Of a DNA stretch of 64,000 bases, positions 51,704 to 58,905 are shown one piece after another; position 1 is the first letter of the stretch, and each line of letters opens with the position of its first letter. Location: positions 1 through 64,000 of the forward strand of contig SHZF01000010.1 in the NCBI GenBank assembly GCA_009692425.1, in the 5' to 3' direction. The position numbers and the translations under genes are program-made. The notes under the pieces were generated by a model. The model was not told where the DNA came from. It did not search any database and saw nothing but the letters and a program-made list of their open reading frames with translations. Source of the stretch: Myxococcales bacterium (GTDB lineage: Bacteria > Myxococcota_A > UBA9042).

Positions 51704-53779
51704 GTGGCCACTGCAGCGTCCGGCGAGTCCAAGGCCACGTTCCGCCAGACCTTGGCGGCGCCCGGCTTGGCAGCCCAGGCCGCGGGCGACGCCATTCGCG
51801 ACCGCTTGCAGCGGGTCGATGCGCTCCAACAGCAGGGCAAGATCGACGAGGCGGTCAAGGAACTGCTGGAGGTATCGGCCATCTACGTGCAGCGTTCGGC
51901 GCCGGTGAAGGCCGTGGCCGTGCTGCGCCAGGCGGTGCGCCTGAAGCCCGACAACTCCGAAGTGCGGGTGGCGTACGGCGACGTCCTCATGCAGTTGCGT
52001 ATGGTCGAAGATGCCGTTCGAGAATACTCCACGGCCTGCGCCCAACTCGAGACGCATGGCCGCTACGGGGAGTGGCTCGACGTGCTGCGGCGCGTCATGA
52101 CGCTGGACGCCGACAACCTGGCAGGGCGGCTGCAGTTGGCTGAAGCACTGAGTCGCGCCGGCATGACCGTGGAGGCCGCGGGCCAGTTTCGCACGCTCGC
52201 GGAGCTGCTGCTGGAGCGCGGCGAGACCGAAGACTGGGAGCAGGTCGCCGAGCGGTTGCTCTACCACGACGAGGCCGACGCCACGACGGCGCACGACCTC
52301 GCGCTGCACTATGTGCGGACCGGGCGACACGCGGAGGCGCTGGGCAAGTTGGCCCTGTGTTACGACGTCGTACCCAACGACGCGGAATTGCTGGATCTCA
52401 TCATCGACACCTTGCAGATGCTCGGCCAGCACGAGAAGGCTGCGGTCATCTGCCGCGAGTTGGTGCGCACATGTCGGCGCAATGGGCTGCAAGACCCGGC
52501 CAACACCGCCCTGCAACGGCTGTATTTCCTGGACCCCGACGACCCCGAGGCTCGCGAACACGTGGGCGTGCTGCGCGGTTCGATGGAGGCGGGCTTCGTC
52601 ATCGAGCTTCAGTCGGGCGGCGTCGGCCCGCCACAACGAGCAGCGCCCCCTCGCCCGGTGGCGGCGGCAAGAACGGTTCCGGCCGCGGGAGACCCGGACG
52701 ACTTCAACGACGCGGAGCGCACGCGCGCGGCGGTTCCCCCGAAGCGACCCTCGGCACCCCGCGCCCCAGAGCCGCCGCCCGTATCCGGCGATGCGGGTCC
52801 GCCACCGGTGCCGATGTCTTCTGCCGTCGCCGGTCCGTTGCGCGCGCGGTCGTCTGATTCCTACGTCGCGGACGCGCCAGCAGCGCCACCGGTCATCCCG
52901 GCTCCGCTGCGGCGGGCAGCGGCACCTGCCGCATTGCCGGGGCGGCAGTTTTCGTCCACCTCGGCATTCCAGGGGCGGCCAGGCGCCTTGCCCATGCCCG
53001 CGGCTGGCGGAGGGCCTGCACACGCTGGGCCTGCCGGCCCGTCTGTCCAACCGACAACCCTCCAGAATTCTGGCGTTTCCGAACCACCGCCGATGCCCGG
53101 CAGCGCTGCTGCTGCGCCACGGCGCCCCGCAGTGGCCGCCGCGCCTGCCGTGCGGCGCATCGACCGGTCTACGGTGCAAGACTTCGGCGCGGGCGGGGCG
53201 GATTGGGATGCTCCCACGACCCGGGGCAGTTTTGGTCCCGCACGGTCGCCCTCGGCGTTTCCGGCCACGTCGTCGGTGCCGGCCCTGGAAGCGCTTGCCT
53301 TGTCATTGGATGCTGCGGACGACGGCGAGGAGCCCGTGCGCGAGGAACGCGACGACGAGGAGGCCGGCTTCGACGTCGAGGAGCGCACGCTGGTCGATGG
53401 CAACAAGAATCTGCTCCACGGAGCGCCTCCCGTGGCCTCCGAAGTCCCCGATTTCGTCATGCCGGCCGGGGCCGCACCGTCGGCACCCAGCGCGGCGACC
53501 GCTGCGCCCATCGCTTCGGCCCGGCGCCGCTCCCACAGTCTGCCGCGTCCGCGCCTGGCAAGGCGGCCCGGCACGTCGAGCGAACTGCCGACCACGCTCA
53601 GAGACATCTCAAAAGACATGAACACACTTGAGTTTTTCATTGAACGCGGGTTCTACGAGTCAGCGGTGGCATTGTGGGACGCGTTGGAGAAGCGGCATCC
53701 AAACAGCGCGGAAATCCGTGTATACCGATCGCGCATCGAGCGGATGCCGAAAGCGGGCCATGACGACGCCTCTGGATGA
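51704..53779 (+). CDS. TPR protein with long Pro/Ala-rich linker
   Basis: A 691-residue protein starting at the GTG at 51704, with a perfect AGGAGG at 51691-51696. The N-terminal ~310 residues are tetratricopeptide repeats (VDALQQQGKIDEAVKELLEV, then KAVAVLRQAVRLKPDNSEVR, HDLALHYVRTGRHAEALGKL and LIIDTLQMLGQHEKAAVICR). Residues ~320-600 are a disordered Pro/Ala/Arg/Ser-rich region (many PP and PAAP runs). The last ~60 residues return to a helical pair (FIERGFYESAVALWDALEKR). No signal peptide, so probably a cytoplasmic scaffold. Such TPR-linker-TPR proteins in Myxococcota often organise large complexes; partner unknown. Confidence 0.75.
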   Translation: MATAASGESKATFRQTLAAPGLAAQAAGDAIRDRLQRVDALQQQGKIDEAVKELLEVSAIYVQRSAPVKAVAVLRQAVRLKPDNSEVRVAYGDVLMQLRMVEDAVREYSTACAQLETHGRYGEWLDVLRRVMTLDADNLAGRLQLAEALSRAGMTVEAAGQFRTLAELLLERGETEDWEQVAERLLYHDEADATTAHDLALHYVRTGRHAEALGKLALCYDVVPNDAELLDLIIDTLQMLGQHEKAAVICRELVRTCRRNGLQDPANTALQRLYFLDPDDPEAREHVGVLRGSMEAGFVIELQSGGVGPPQRAAPPRPVAAARTVPAAGDPDDFNDAERTRAAVPPKRPSAPRAPEPPPVSGDAGPPPVPMSSAVAGPLRARSSDSYVADAPAAPPVIPAPLRRAAAPAALPGRQFSSTSAFQGRPGALPMPAAGGGPAHAGPAGPSVQPTTLQNSGVSEPPPMPGSAAAAPRRPAVAAAPAVRRIDRSTVQDFGAGGADWDAPTTRGSFGPARSPSAFPATSSVPALEALALSLDAADDGEEPVREERDDEEAGFDVEERTLVDGNKNLLHGAPPVASEVPDFVMPAGAAPSAPSAATAAPIASARRRSHSLPRPRLARRPGTSSELPTTLRDISKDMNTLEFFIERGFYESAVALWDALEKRHPNSAEIRVYRSRIERMPKAGHDDASG

Positions 53780-53835
53780 CGGCGACGCGCGCGCGAGGAG
53801 ATGCTGCAGCGGCGCGCCGTGTTGCAGTTGATGTA

Positions 53836-53855
53836 GGGCCCTGCATGCAGGGTCC
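53836..53855. repeat. 20-base inverted repeat between convergent genes
   Basis: The sequence around 53836-53855 has a perfect inner palindrome CCCTGCATGCAGGG (53839-53852) extended by further pairs with one G-T wobble. It lies between the stops of the TPR gene (+, 53779) and the DNA methyltransferase gene (-, 53860). A role as shared transcription terminator is plausible by position, although no T-tract is visible; an operator is an alternative. Confidence 0.4.
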
Positions 53856-53859
53856 GCCG

Positions 53860-54726
53860 CTACCGCAGCGAAGCCGACAGGTAGAGCGCCTCGACCGTCC
53901 GGTCGTTGCGGCCATGCAGGGTCGCCTGGGCGGATCGCCCGGCGTCGAGTTCGACGCGCCGCCCATACGCTGACGCAGGCAGCGGGACACCAAAGCTGCG
54001 GTCGCCGGTACGACCGTCGTAGCTCAACAGCCACGGCACACCGCGGCCATCGAGGTCCGCGAGCACCCCGAGCAACCGGTCGCGCGTCAGCCCTGCGTGG
54101 TAGCGGCGGTCGCTGCCGCTCGACGTGCCTTGCCACGGCGGGTCCAGGTACACGAGGTCATCCGGGCCGGCGTCAGCGACCGCATCGGCGAGATCGGCAC
54201 AGCGGACCGTACTGCGGCCGCGCAGCAAGGCCGAGGCCGCCCGCAGTTCCTTGCGCACGCGGTCTGGACTCGGCCCGACCCGGCGCCGGTCGGCAGACTG
54301 GTTGAAATGGCCGGCCTGGTTGAAGCGCACGGCGGCCTTGACGCAGCGCGACACCAGATACAGAAGTTCGGCAGCGCCACCCGCAGCATTGAACGCCTCG
54401 CGTGCGCGCAAGAACGTCGCATCGGGGTCTGCGATGCCTGCGAACCAGAGTGCCGCGTAGGCGTCGGCCACGCTGTCAGGCTGTGCGATAGCGGCCTGCC
54501 ACAGCGCCACGAGCGGTGCCAAGGAGTCGCCGAGGACGTGCGATTGCGCCGTTGCGCGCGCGGCGGCCGCCAGGGTCACCGCAGCGGACCCGGCACAGGG
54601 CTCGAACAGTTGGCGCACGGGCCGGCCGCGCACGTGGTCCAGAATCGCCGCAGCCAGTCGCCGCTTGCTGCCCTGGTACGGCACGACGTGGGGCACGCGC
54701 CGCATCAAGGGCGGTGGGACGAGCAC
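53860..54726 (-). CDS. D12-class N6-adenine DNA methyltransferase
   Basis: A 288-residue DNA methylase of the Dam/D12 class. The start is set to the GTG at 54726, behind GGAGGAGG (54734-54741); the frame is open to an ATG at 54747. Motifs: PYQGSKRRLAAAILD (SAM-binding motif I, x-Q-G-S-K in place of F-x-G-x-K), FEPCAGSAAVTLA, a target region (CVKAAVRFNQAGHFNQSADR), and DLVYLDPPWQGTSSG, where the catalytic motif is DPPW instead of the typical DPPY. It methylates adenine in DNA; target site unknown. No restriction endonuclease is next to it, so it looks orphan. It is downstream of lexA on the same strand, separated by a triple 20-base repeat. Confidence 0.8.
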   Translation of the reverse strand: MLVPPPLMRRVPHVVPYQGSKRRLAAAILDHVRGRPVRQLFEPCAGSAAVTLAAAARATAQSHVLGDSLAPLVALWQAAIAQPDSVADAYAALWFAGIADPDATFLRAREAFNAAGGAAELLYLVSRCVKAAVRFNQAGHFNQSADRRRVGPSPDRVRKELRAASALLRGRSTVRCADLADAVADAGPDDLVYLDPPWQGTSSGSDRRYHAGLTRDRLLGVLADLDGRGVPWLLSYDGRTGDRSFGVPLPASAYGRRVELDAGRSAQATLHGRNDRTVEALYLSASLR

Positions 54727-54750
54727 GAAGGGGCCTCCTCCATCCAAATT

Positions 54751-54810
54751 TATGTCCTCAGCCGGAAACTCATGTCCTCAGCCGGAAACTCATGTCCTCA
54801 AACGGCAACT
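54751..54810. repeat. Three tandem 20-base repeats (possible IS21-type terminal repeats)
   Basis: Three copies of CATGTCCTCAGCCGGAAACT (the first with a T for C at its start, the third with AAACGGC for AGCCGGA-like changes) run head to tail between the lexA stop and the methylase start. On either side the sequence begins TGTCC and ends GGCTACA, so the block is bounded by TG and CA. Multiple ~20-base terminal repeats with TG/CA ends are typical of IS21-family elements; no transposase gene is in the window, so this would be a solo end or relic. Alternatively they could be operator repeats for the methylase gene. Confidence 0.6.
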
Positions 54811-54815
54811 TGCGG

Positions 54816-55601
54816 CTACAGCTTGCGATAGATGCCGACCACGCTGCCCAGCAGCATCAAGTCGCGAAACTCGTCGCCGCGGACGTAGATGGGCGCCATC
54901 GCCCGGTTTTCGGGCTGCAGCCGCACCCGGTCGCCCTCGGGAAAGAATCGCTTCACGGTCGCCTCGCCATCGACCAGCGCGACGACGATGTCGCCCGGAC
55001 GCGCACTCGACTGCTTTCGCACGAACAGGAAATCGCCAGGGAAGATGCCGGCCTCGACCATCGATTCGCCGACGACCCGCAGGGCGAACACCTCGCCGGG
55101 TCCGCCGAGGAGGAACGAGTCGATGACCAGGGCCTCGTCTGACGCCTCCACGGCGAGCAGGGGCTGCCCGGCTGCAATCTGGCCCAGCAGCGGGACCTCG
55201 ACTGGGCGCGTCGGCAGGTCGCGCACAGAGCGGTTGCCGAGCACACGGCCGGCACGCGTGTGGGTGGGAGCGATGCCCGGCGCGCGGCGGCGCAGCGCGT
55301 GCGGCGCGATGGGCGACACGTCACCCATGGCCGGGGCGACGAAGTCTGGCACGTCGGCAACTGGCTCTTCGTCGCGGCCGCCGCGGACGACCTGCAGCGA
55401 GCGCGACCGGTTTTCCGTGTGCTGCAGGAAGCCCTTGCGTTCGAGGGCCCGCAGGTGATCGACGACCCCGTTCGTGGACCGGATGCCGAAGTGCTCGCCA
55501 ATCTCGCGGATCGAGGGCGGGAAGCCATTTTCGCACTGGTACGTGTGCACGAAGTCGAGCACGTTCTGTTGCTTGGACGTGAGTTCGGTTCGTGGTGACA
55601 T
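54816..55601 (-). CDS. lexA: LexA repressor of the SOS response
   Basis: A 261-residue repressor. The N-terminal winged helix-turn-helix runs MSPRTELTSKQQNVLDFVHT, then NGFPPSIREIGEHFGIRSTN and GVVDHLRALERKGFLQ. A long linker (residues ~75-145) with extra VPDF and APHALRR sequence makes it longer than the usual ~200-210. The C-terminal S24 protease carries the cleavage site in LLGQIAAGQPLLA, the active Ser in VVGESMVEAGIFPGD and the Lys in VDGEATVKRFF. RecA-stimulated self-cleavage should work. Upstream there is a promoter with an operator in the GAAC-N4-GTTC form (listed separately), so it represses itself. The frame above 55601 to 55643 is untranslated or alternative. Confidence 0.95.
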   Translation of the reverse strand: MSPRTELTSKQQNVLDFVHTYQCENGFPPSIREIGEHFGIRSTNGVVDHLRALERKGFLQHTENRSRSLQVVRGGRDEEPVADVPDFVAPAMGDVSPIAPHALRRRAPGIAPTHTRAGRVLGNRSVRDLPTRPVEVPLLGQIAAGQPLLAVEASDEALVIDSFLLGGPGEVFALRVVGESMVEAGIFPGDFLFVRKQSSARPGDIVVALVDGEATVKRFFPEGDRVRLQPENRAMAPIYVRGDEFRDLMLLGSVVGIYRKL

Positions 55602-55696
55602 CGTGGGCCTTTCTCCGTGCGCAGCGAGCAGGATGCGCTGCACACCCAGCGTGGCACGACTGCGCCGACAGGTGAGGCGTCCCGCGACGAACCACG

Positions 55697-55708
55697 GAAC
55701 AGATGTTC
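55697..55708. promoter_or_regulatory. LexA operator (SOS box) GAAC-N4-GTTC
   Basis: GAACAGATGTTC at 55697-55708 is an almost perfect inverted repeat, starting within the first bases of the predicted transcript and 96 bases upstream of the lexA start codon. The form GAAC-N4-GTTC is known from Gram-positive-type SOS boxes. It fits lexA autorepression; the site overlaps the predicted start point of the promoter at 55712-55739. Confidence 0.75.
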
Positions 55709-55711
55709 AGT

Positions 55712-55739
55712 AGTGTACAGGACGGTCGGAAGGCGTCAA
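55712..55739 (-). promoter_or_regulatory. lexA promoter (sigma70-type)
   Basis: On the minus strand TTGACG (plus-strand bases 55734-55739) and TACACT (55712-55717) are separated by 16 bases, close to consensus. The operator begins three bases beyond the -10, so a bound LexA would cover the transcription start. Confidence 0.7.
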
Positions 55740-55757
55740 GAACAGCCGTGGTCAGGC

Positions 55758-56078
55758 TCAACCGCCCGTGATCACGTTGCTCGAACCCTCGACCATCTGG
55801 CCAGTGCCGCCGCAATGCTTGTCGGCGTCGTTCAGCCTGTGGGCCTTCTTGCCATTGATCTTGACGGTGCCGGAGCCCGCCTTCGCTTCCCACGTGTTGG
55901 GCCCGCAGCATGCCGCGTGAATGCCGGGGTCGCCGACGCGCAGGGCCGGCAGCCCGTTGACGAGCACGTCTGGCGAGCCCGCCACAGCCGGCCCGATGCA
56001 AGGGTGCGGACACGCCGGGCAGCCGTGGGCATCAGCGGGAACCATCGACTTGTCGCCGAGGCGGCTCTGCGGGGGCAT
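55758..56078 (-). CDS. PAAR-motif protein
   Basis: A 106-residue protein from the ATG at 56078, with AGGGAG eight bases upstream. The sequence MPPQSRLGDKSMVPADAHGC, then PHPCIGPAVAGSPDVLVNGL and PALRVGDPGIHAACCGPNTW follows the PAAR (Pro-Ala-Ala-Arg) fold: a short beta-cone with HGC and CPHPC zinc-like ligands. PAAR proteins tip the VgrG spike of type VI secretion systems or form phage/eCIS spikes. No VgrG, Hcp or toxin gene is nearby. A housekeeping-type orphan, or a remnant of such a system, are both possible. Confidence 0.75.
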   Translation of the reverse strand: MPPQSRLGDKSMVPADAHGCPACPHPCIGPAVAGSPDVLVNGLPALRVGDPGIHAACCGPNTWEAKAGSGTVKINGKKAHRLNDADKHCGGTGQMVEGSSNVITGG

Positions 56079-56443
56079 GGCAAACTCCCTGCGGGGCGCA
56101 GGCGGGACCCGCGCGCACCGCGACTGTAGCAGCGCCGGGGCGGCGCGGGCAATCAGAACGGGGCGACTGCACCCCAGCGCGGGCAGGCACGGCGGGCGCA
56201 CGCGCGGCTACTTGTTCAGCGAGTCGTCGCGCGCATGATGGCCGCGCGTCATCACCCGCAAGCGGTGCAGGCCAGCCGACACGGGCACGCTGAGAGGCAG
56301 GGTGCCAACGGTGGCTTGGTCGAGCGCTACGGCCACGCCCACCATCCAGCCGACCCGCCGGGGCAGCAGGTGCAACGGGTGGGCGCCATCGGTCTTCATC
56401 GCTTACAGGGAAGTCTGTAACGCCACGGGGAGGGCTGCGGCGC
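56079..56443. other. Spacer between PAAR gene and actF
   Basis: 365 bases that hold only a weak small ORF (56208-56399, listed separately). It should contain the promoter of the PAAR gene and the 3' end of the act operon. No terminator with stem and T-run was recognised. Confidence 0.5.
56208..56399 (-). CDS. Small ORF with PEGA-like segment, uncertain
   Basis: A 63-residue frame. Its middle reads VALDQATVGTLPLSVPVSAG, then LHRLRVMTRG, resembling the PEGA domain consensus (VDGKxVGTTPLxVxLPAGxH) that decorates the ends of surface kinases and lipoproteins. It has no signal and only about half a domain, so it may be a fragment of a larger decayed gene or a chance frame. Confidence 0.25.
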   Translation of the reverse strand: MKTDGAHPLHLLPRRVGWMVGVAVALDQATVGTLPLSVPVSAGLHRLRVMTRGHHARDDSLNK

Positions 56444-57673
56444 CTACTGGTCGTGCGCGAGGCTCTCCATCAGGTACGGGTCGCGGCCCGGCAGCAGCGA
56501 CGCCCTGCCCAGCATGGACCCGACGACGACGACAAACAAGCCGCCGACCATCAAGAACGCGCCCAGTTCCGGCACGCCCAGGTAGGGGCCGTGGCTCACC
56601 GTCTCTGGGCTGCCGTGATGGGCCAGATGTGCCGTCGCCGGCATGACCTGCAGGTAGATGTCGAGCCAGTGGCCGACCACGATCGTGCACGCCACGGGCA
56701 CTAGCACCTTCGGATTGCGCTTGTTGGGCCGCGGCAGCAACACGAAGAAGGGCACGACGAAATTCAGCACGGCGTTCAGGCCCCACAGCTTGACCCAGTC
56801 CGGTTCCCAGCGCGCGAGGTAGTGCCCCGTCTCTTCGGGAATGTTCGCGTACCAGATCAGCAGGTACTGCATGACCCAGATGTAGGCCCAGAACGTCGAG
56901 AAGGCGAACATCATCTTGCCGAGATCGTGCAAGTGGTTGTCGTTGACGTTGGGCAGGAAGCCGCCGCGCTGCAGGCCGATCGTGAACAGCACGATGACCG
57001 CCGAAGCCGCCACGTGGGCGCCAGCGAACTGGTAGACGCCGAACATCGTCGAGAACCAGTGCGGCTCCGTGCTCATCAGCCACTGCAGCGCGCCGAACGT
57101 GATCGTCAGGCCGAAAAACACGAGGAAGATGCCGCCGAGCCGCACGTTGGCATGCGTGTGCTTCTCGTCGCCGTCGGTATCTTGGGCGATCGAATGGCGC
57201 CGCATCGCAAACACCAGCGCCGCCCAGCCGCCGATCATGAAGACCATGCCGCCGAAGAACGCCGCAGGATTCAGCAGCGGCTGCTTGTGCTGCAACAGGT
57301 GGTCGTGGGCGACGGTCTCGGCGTTGCTCCACTCATACAGGTGGTGCATGCCGAAGTACGTCACCGCGCCGAGCGTCACGAGGCCGAGGGGCAGCCAGGT
57401 GGCCAGCGCTTCGGGCACCCGGCGCACGACGATGCCCCAGCCAGCCTTCGTCACATGCATGACCGCGAGCACGAACGCCGCGCCCACCCCGATGCTGACG
57501 AAGTAGTAGGCCGAAATCAGACCGTTGGACCAGCCGCGCCACGCCTCGCTCATCACGCCGTAGCCGAACGCGGCGGCGCCGAGCACCGCGCACGCCAAGG
57601 CAGCATTGCGGATCGGGGCGGGCAGGTGGAAATCCGGCTGCGGGGCGGGACCGGACGGGGCGTGTGCACTCAC
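56444..57673 (-). CDS. actF: Alternative complex III, membrane subunit ActF
   Basis: A 409-residue integral membrane protein of the quinol:cytochrome c oxidoreductase called alternative complex III. About ten helices are visible, beginning AALACAVLGAAAFGYGVM and including YYFVSIGVGAAFVLAVMHVT, AAFFGGMVFMIGGWAALVFA, LGGIFLVFFGLTITFGALQW, AYIWVMQYLLIWYANIPEET and PVACTIVVGHWLDIYLQVMP. The QYLLIWYANIPEET motif is characteristic of ActF. It completes the order actB-C-D-E-F. The gap to actE is 60 bases. The next gene in the direction of transcription is not an oxidase. Confidence 0.88.
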   Translation of the reverse strand: MSAHAPSGPAPQPDFHLPAPIRNAALACAVLGAAAFGYGVMSEAWRGWSNGLISAYYFVSIGVGAAFVLAVMHVTKAGWGIVVRRVPEALATWLPLGLVTLGAVTYFGMHHLYEWSNAETVAHDHLLQHKQPLLNPAAFFGGMVFMIGGWAALVFAMRRHSIAQDTDGDEKHTHANVRLGGIFLVFFGLTITFGALQWLMSTEPHWFSTMFGVYQFAGAHVAASAVIVLFTIGLQRGGFLPNVNDNHLHDLGKMMFAFSTFWAYIWVMQYLLIWYANIPEETGHYLARWEPDWVKLWGLNAVLNFVVPFFVLLPRPNKRNPKVLVPVACTIVVGHWLDIYLQVMPATAHLAHHGSPETVSHGPYLGVPELGAFLMVGGLFVVVVGSMLGRASLLPGRDPYLMESLAHDQ

Positions 57674-57733
57674 GGGATCACCTTTTCTCTGGGGCAGTGC
57701 CCCGACACGGACGCACGCGAAGAACGAAACGGG

Positions 57734-58345
57734 TCACGGCGTGGGCGCAGGCACGTTGTGGTAGGCCGCCTGCAGTCGCCGCACGTGGGCGATGATGCGC
57801 CAGCGGTCCTCAGGGGACGTCTGGCTGGCGTACGATGGCATCATGTTGCGGCCGTAGGTCACGATGTGGAAGATGTGGCCGTCTGGCAGCAACCCGGCGC
57901 CGGCGCTGGCATTGTTGATTGGAAATCCGGGCATCCCGCGCTTCGACACCGGCCCGTCGCCGGCTCCGTTCGGACCGTGGCAGGGCGCGCAGAACGTGGT
58001 GAACATGACCTTGCCGCGCTCGTCGTCTTCGGGCGTCGGGGTCGTGATCGGGTTGTGGAGTTCTAGGCCCGCTTGGGTCGCGCCGGCGGCGTCTGCGGTG
58101 TAGTGCAGGGGCACGTGGCCGCGCGCGATCGTGCCCACCGGCGGGACCTGCAGCACCATCCCGTTCTTGAACACTTTCGATGCGAGTTGCGACTCGGCCG
58201 CGGTCGGAAAGAACATGTGGTTGATCCACGGCAGCCACTCGTAGTTCGGTTCGCGCTCGACCCGGCAGCCGCCGGCCAATGCCGCCACGGTCAGGAGGCC
58301 CAGCACGGGAGCGCAGCGGGCGATCAGTGCAGTCCAGCGGCTCAT
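57734..58345 (-). CDS. actE: Alternative complex III, monoheme cytochrome subunit ActE
   Basis: A 203-residue lipoprotein cytochrome. Signal MSRWTALIARCAPVLGLLTV with lipobox LAGGC, a short N-terminal segment EREPNYEWLPWINHMFFPTA, then one heme motif in MFTTFCAPCHGPNGAGDGPV and the axial Met in YGRNMMPSYASQTSPEDR. ActE passes electrons from the complex to a terminal oxidase or soluble cytochrome. The start overlaps the actD stop by 4 bases (ATGA). Confidence 0.9.
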   Translation of the reverse strand: MSRWTALIARCAPVLGLLTVAALAGGCRVEREPNYEWLPWINHMFFPTAAESQLASKVFKNGMVLQVPPVGTIARGHVPLHYTADAAGATQAGLELHNPITTPTPEDDERGKVMFTTFCAPCHGPNGAGDGPVSKRGMPGFPINNASAGAGLLPDGHIFHIVTYGRNMMPSYASQTSPEDRWRIIAHVRRLQAAYHNVPAPTP

Positions 58346-58905
58346 GCAGCCTCCGCGATGTACGAGACCTCGACGGCGTGGTGGGCCGCCATCAGCGCCC
58401 TTGCCTTGGCCTCGTCGAAGCCGGGCGCGGCCGTATCCAAGGCGATCGCGAACTTGTCGTCCGTCACCCCGTCCACGAGCAGTTTCGGTTGGCGCCCCGG
58501 CAGCAGGCCGCAGAAAAGCAGGAGGCCAGCCGCTGCGCTCAGGCCCGCGAACAGCACCGTCAGTTCGAAGCAAACCGGCACGAATGCGGTGTTCGGAATG
58601 AACGGCTTGCCGCCGACGTTGAGCGGCCAGCCCGACAGGAACGAGGTCTCGATGCCCTGTGTATAGGTCTGCAGCGCGACGGCCGTCAGGAAGCCGATGG
58701 CGCCGCCCCCGAAACAGACGAACGTCAGCTTGCTGCGCGGCAGCCCTTGGGCGCGCTCGAGGCCGTGCACCGCGTACGGCGTGAAGCAATCGTGGATGGG
58801 TAACCCGGCGGCGGCGATGGCGCGGGTCACCGCCAAGATCGCGTGCTCGTCGTCGAACACGCCGACCAGGAAGCTGCGGGGTGCCTGGGGTGCGGCGTCA
58901 TGCAT
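58342..58905 (-). CDS. actD: Alternative complex III, ActD
   Basis: A 187-residue membrane protein: N-terminal domain RSFLVGVFDDEHAILAVTRA and IHDCFTPYAVHGLERAQGLP, then two helices (LTFVCFGGGAIGFLTAVALQ; LTVLFAGLSAAAGLLLFCGL) with the conserved SGWPLNVGGKPFIPNTAFVP between them. This text is specific to ActD (DUF3341). The ATG at 58905 overlaps the actC stop by 8 bases. The frame extends up to 58944, but the ATG at 58905 matches the family start. Confidence 0.9.
   Translation of the reverse strand: MHDAAPQAPRSFLVGVFDDEHAILAVTRAIAAAGLPIHDCFTPYAVHGLERAQGLPRSKLTFVCFGGGAIGFLTAVALQTYTQGIETSFLSGWPLNVGGKPFIPNTAFVPVCFELTVLFAGLSAAAGLLLFCGLLPGRQPKLLVDGVTDDKFAIALDTAAPGFDEAKARALMAAHHAVEVSYIAEAA

Noticed and set aside
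54751-54810. Direct repeats as a CRISPR array
   Set aside because: The three 20-base units are directly adjacent without spacers, and no cas gene is present.
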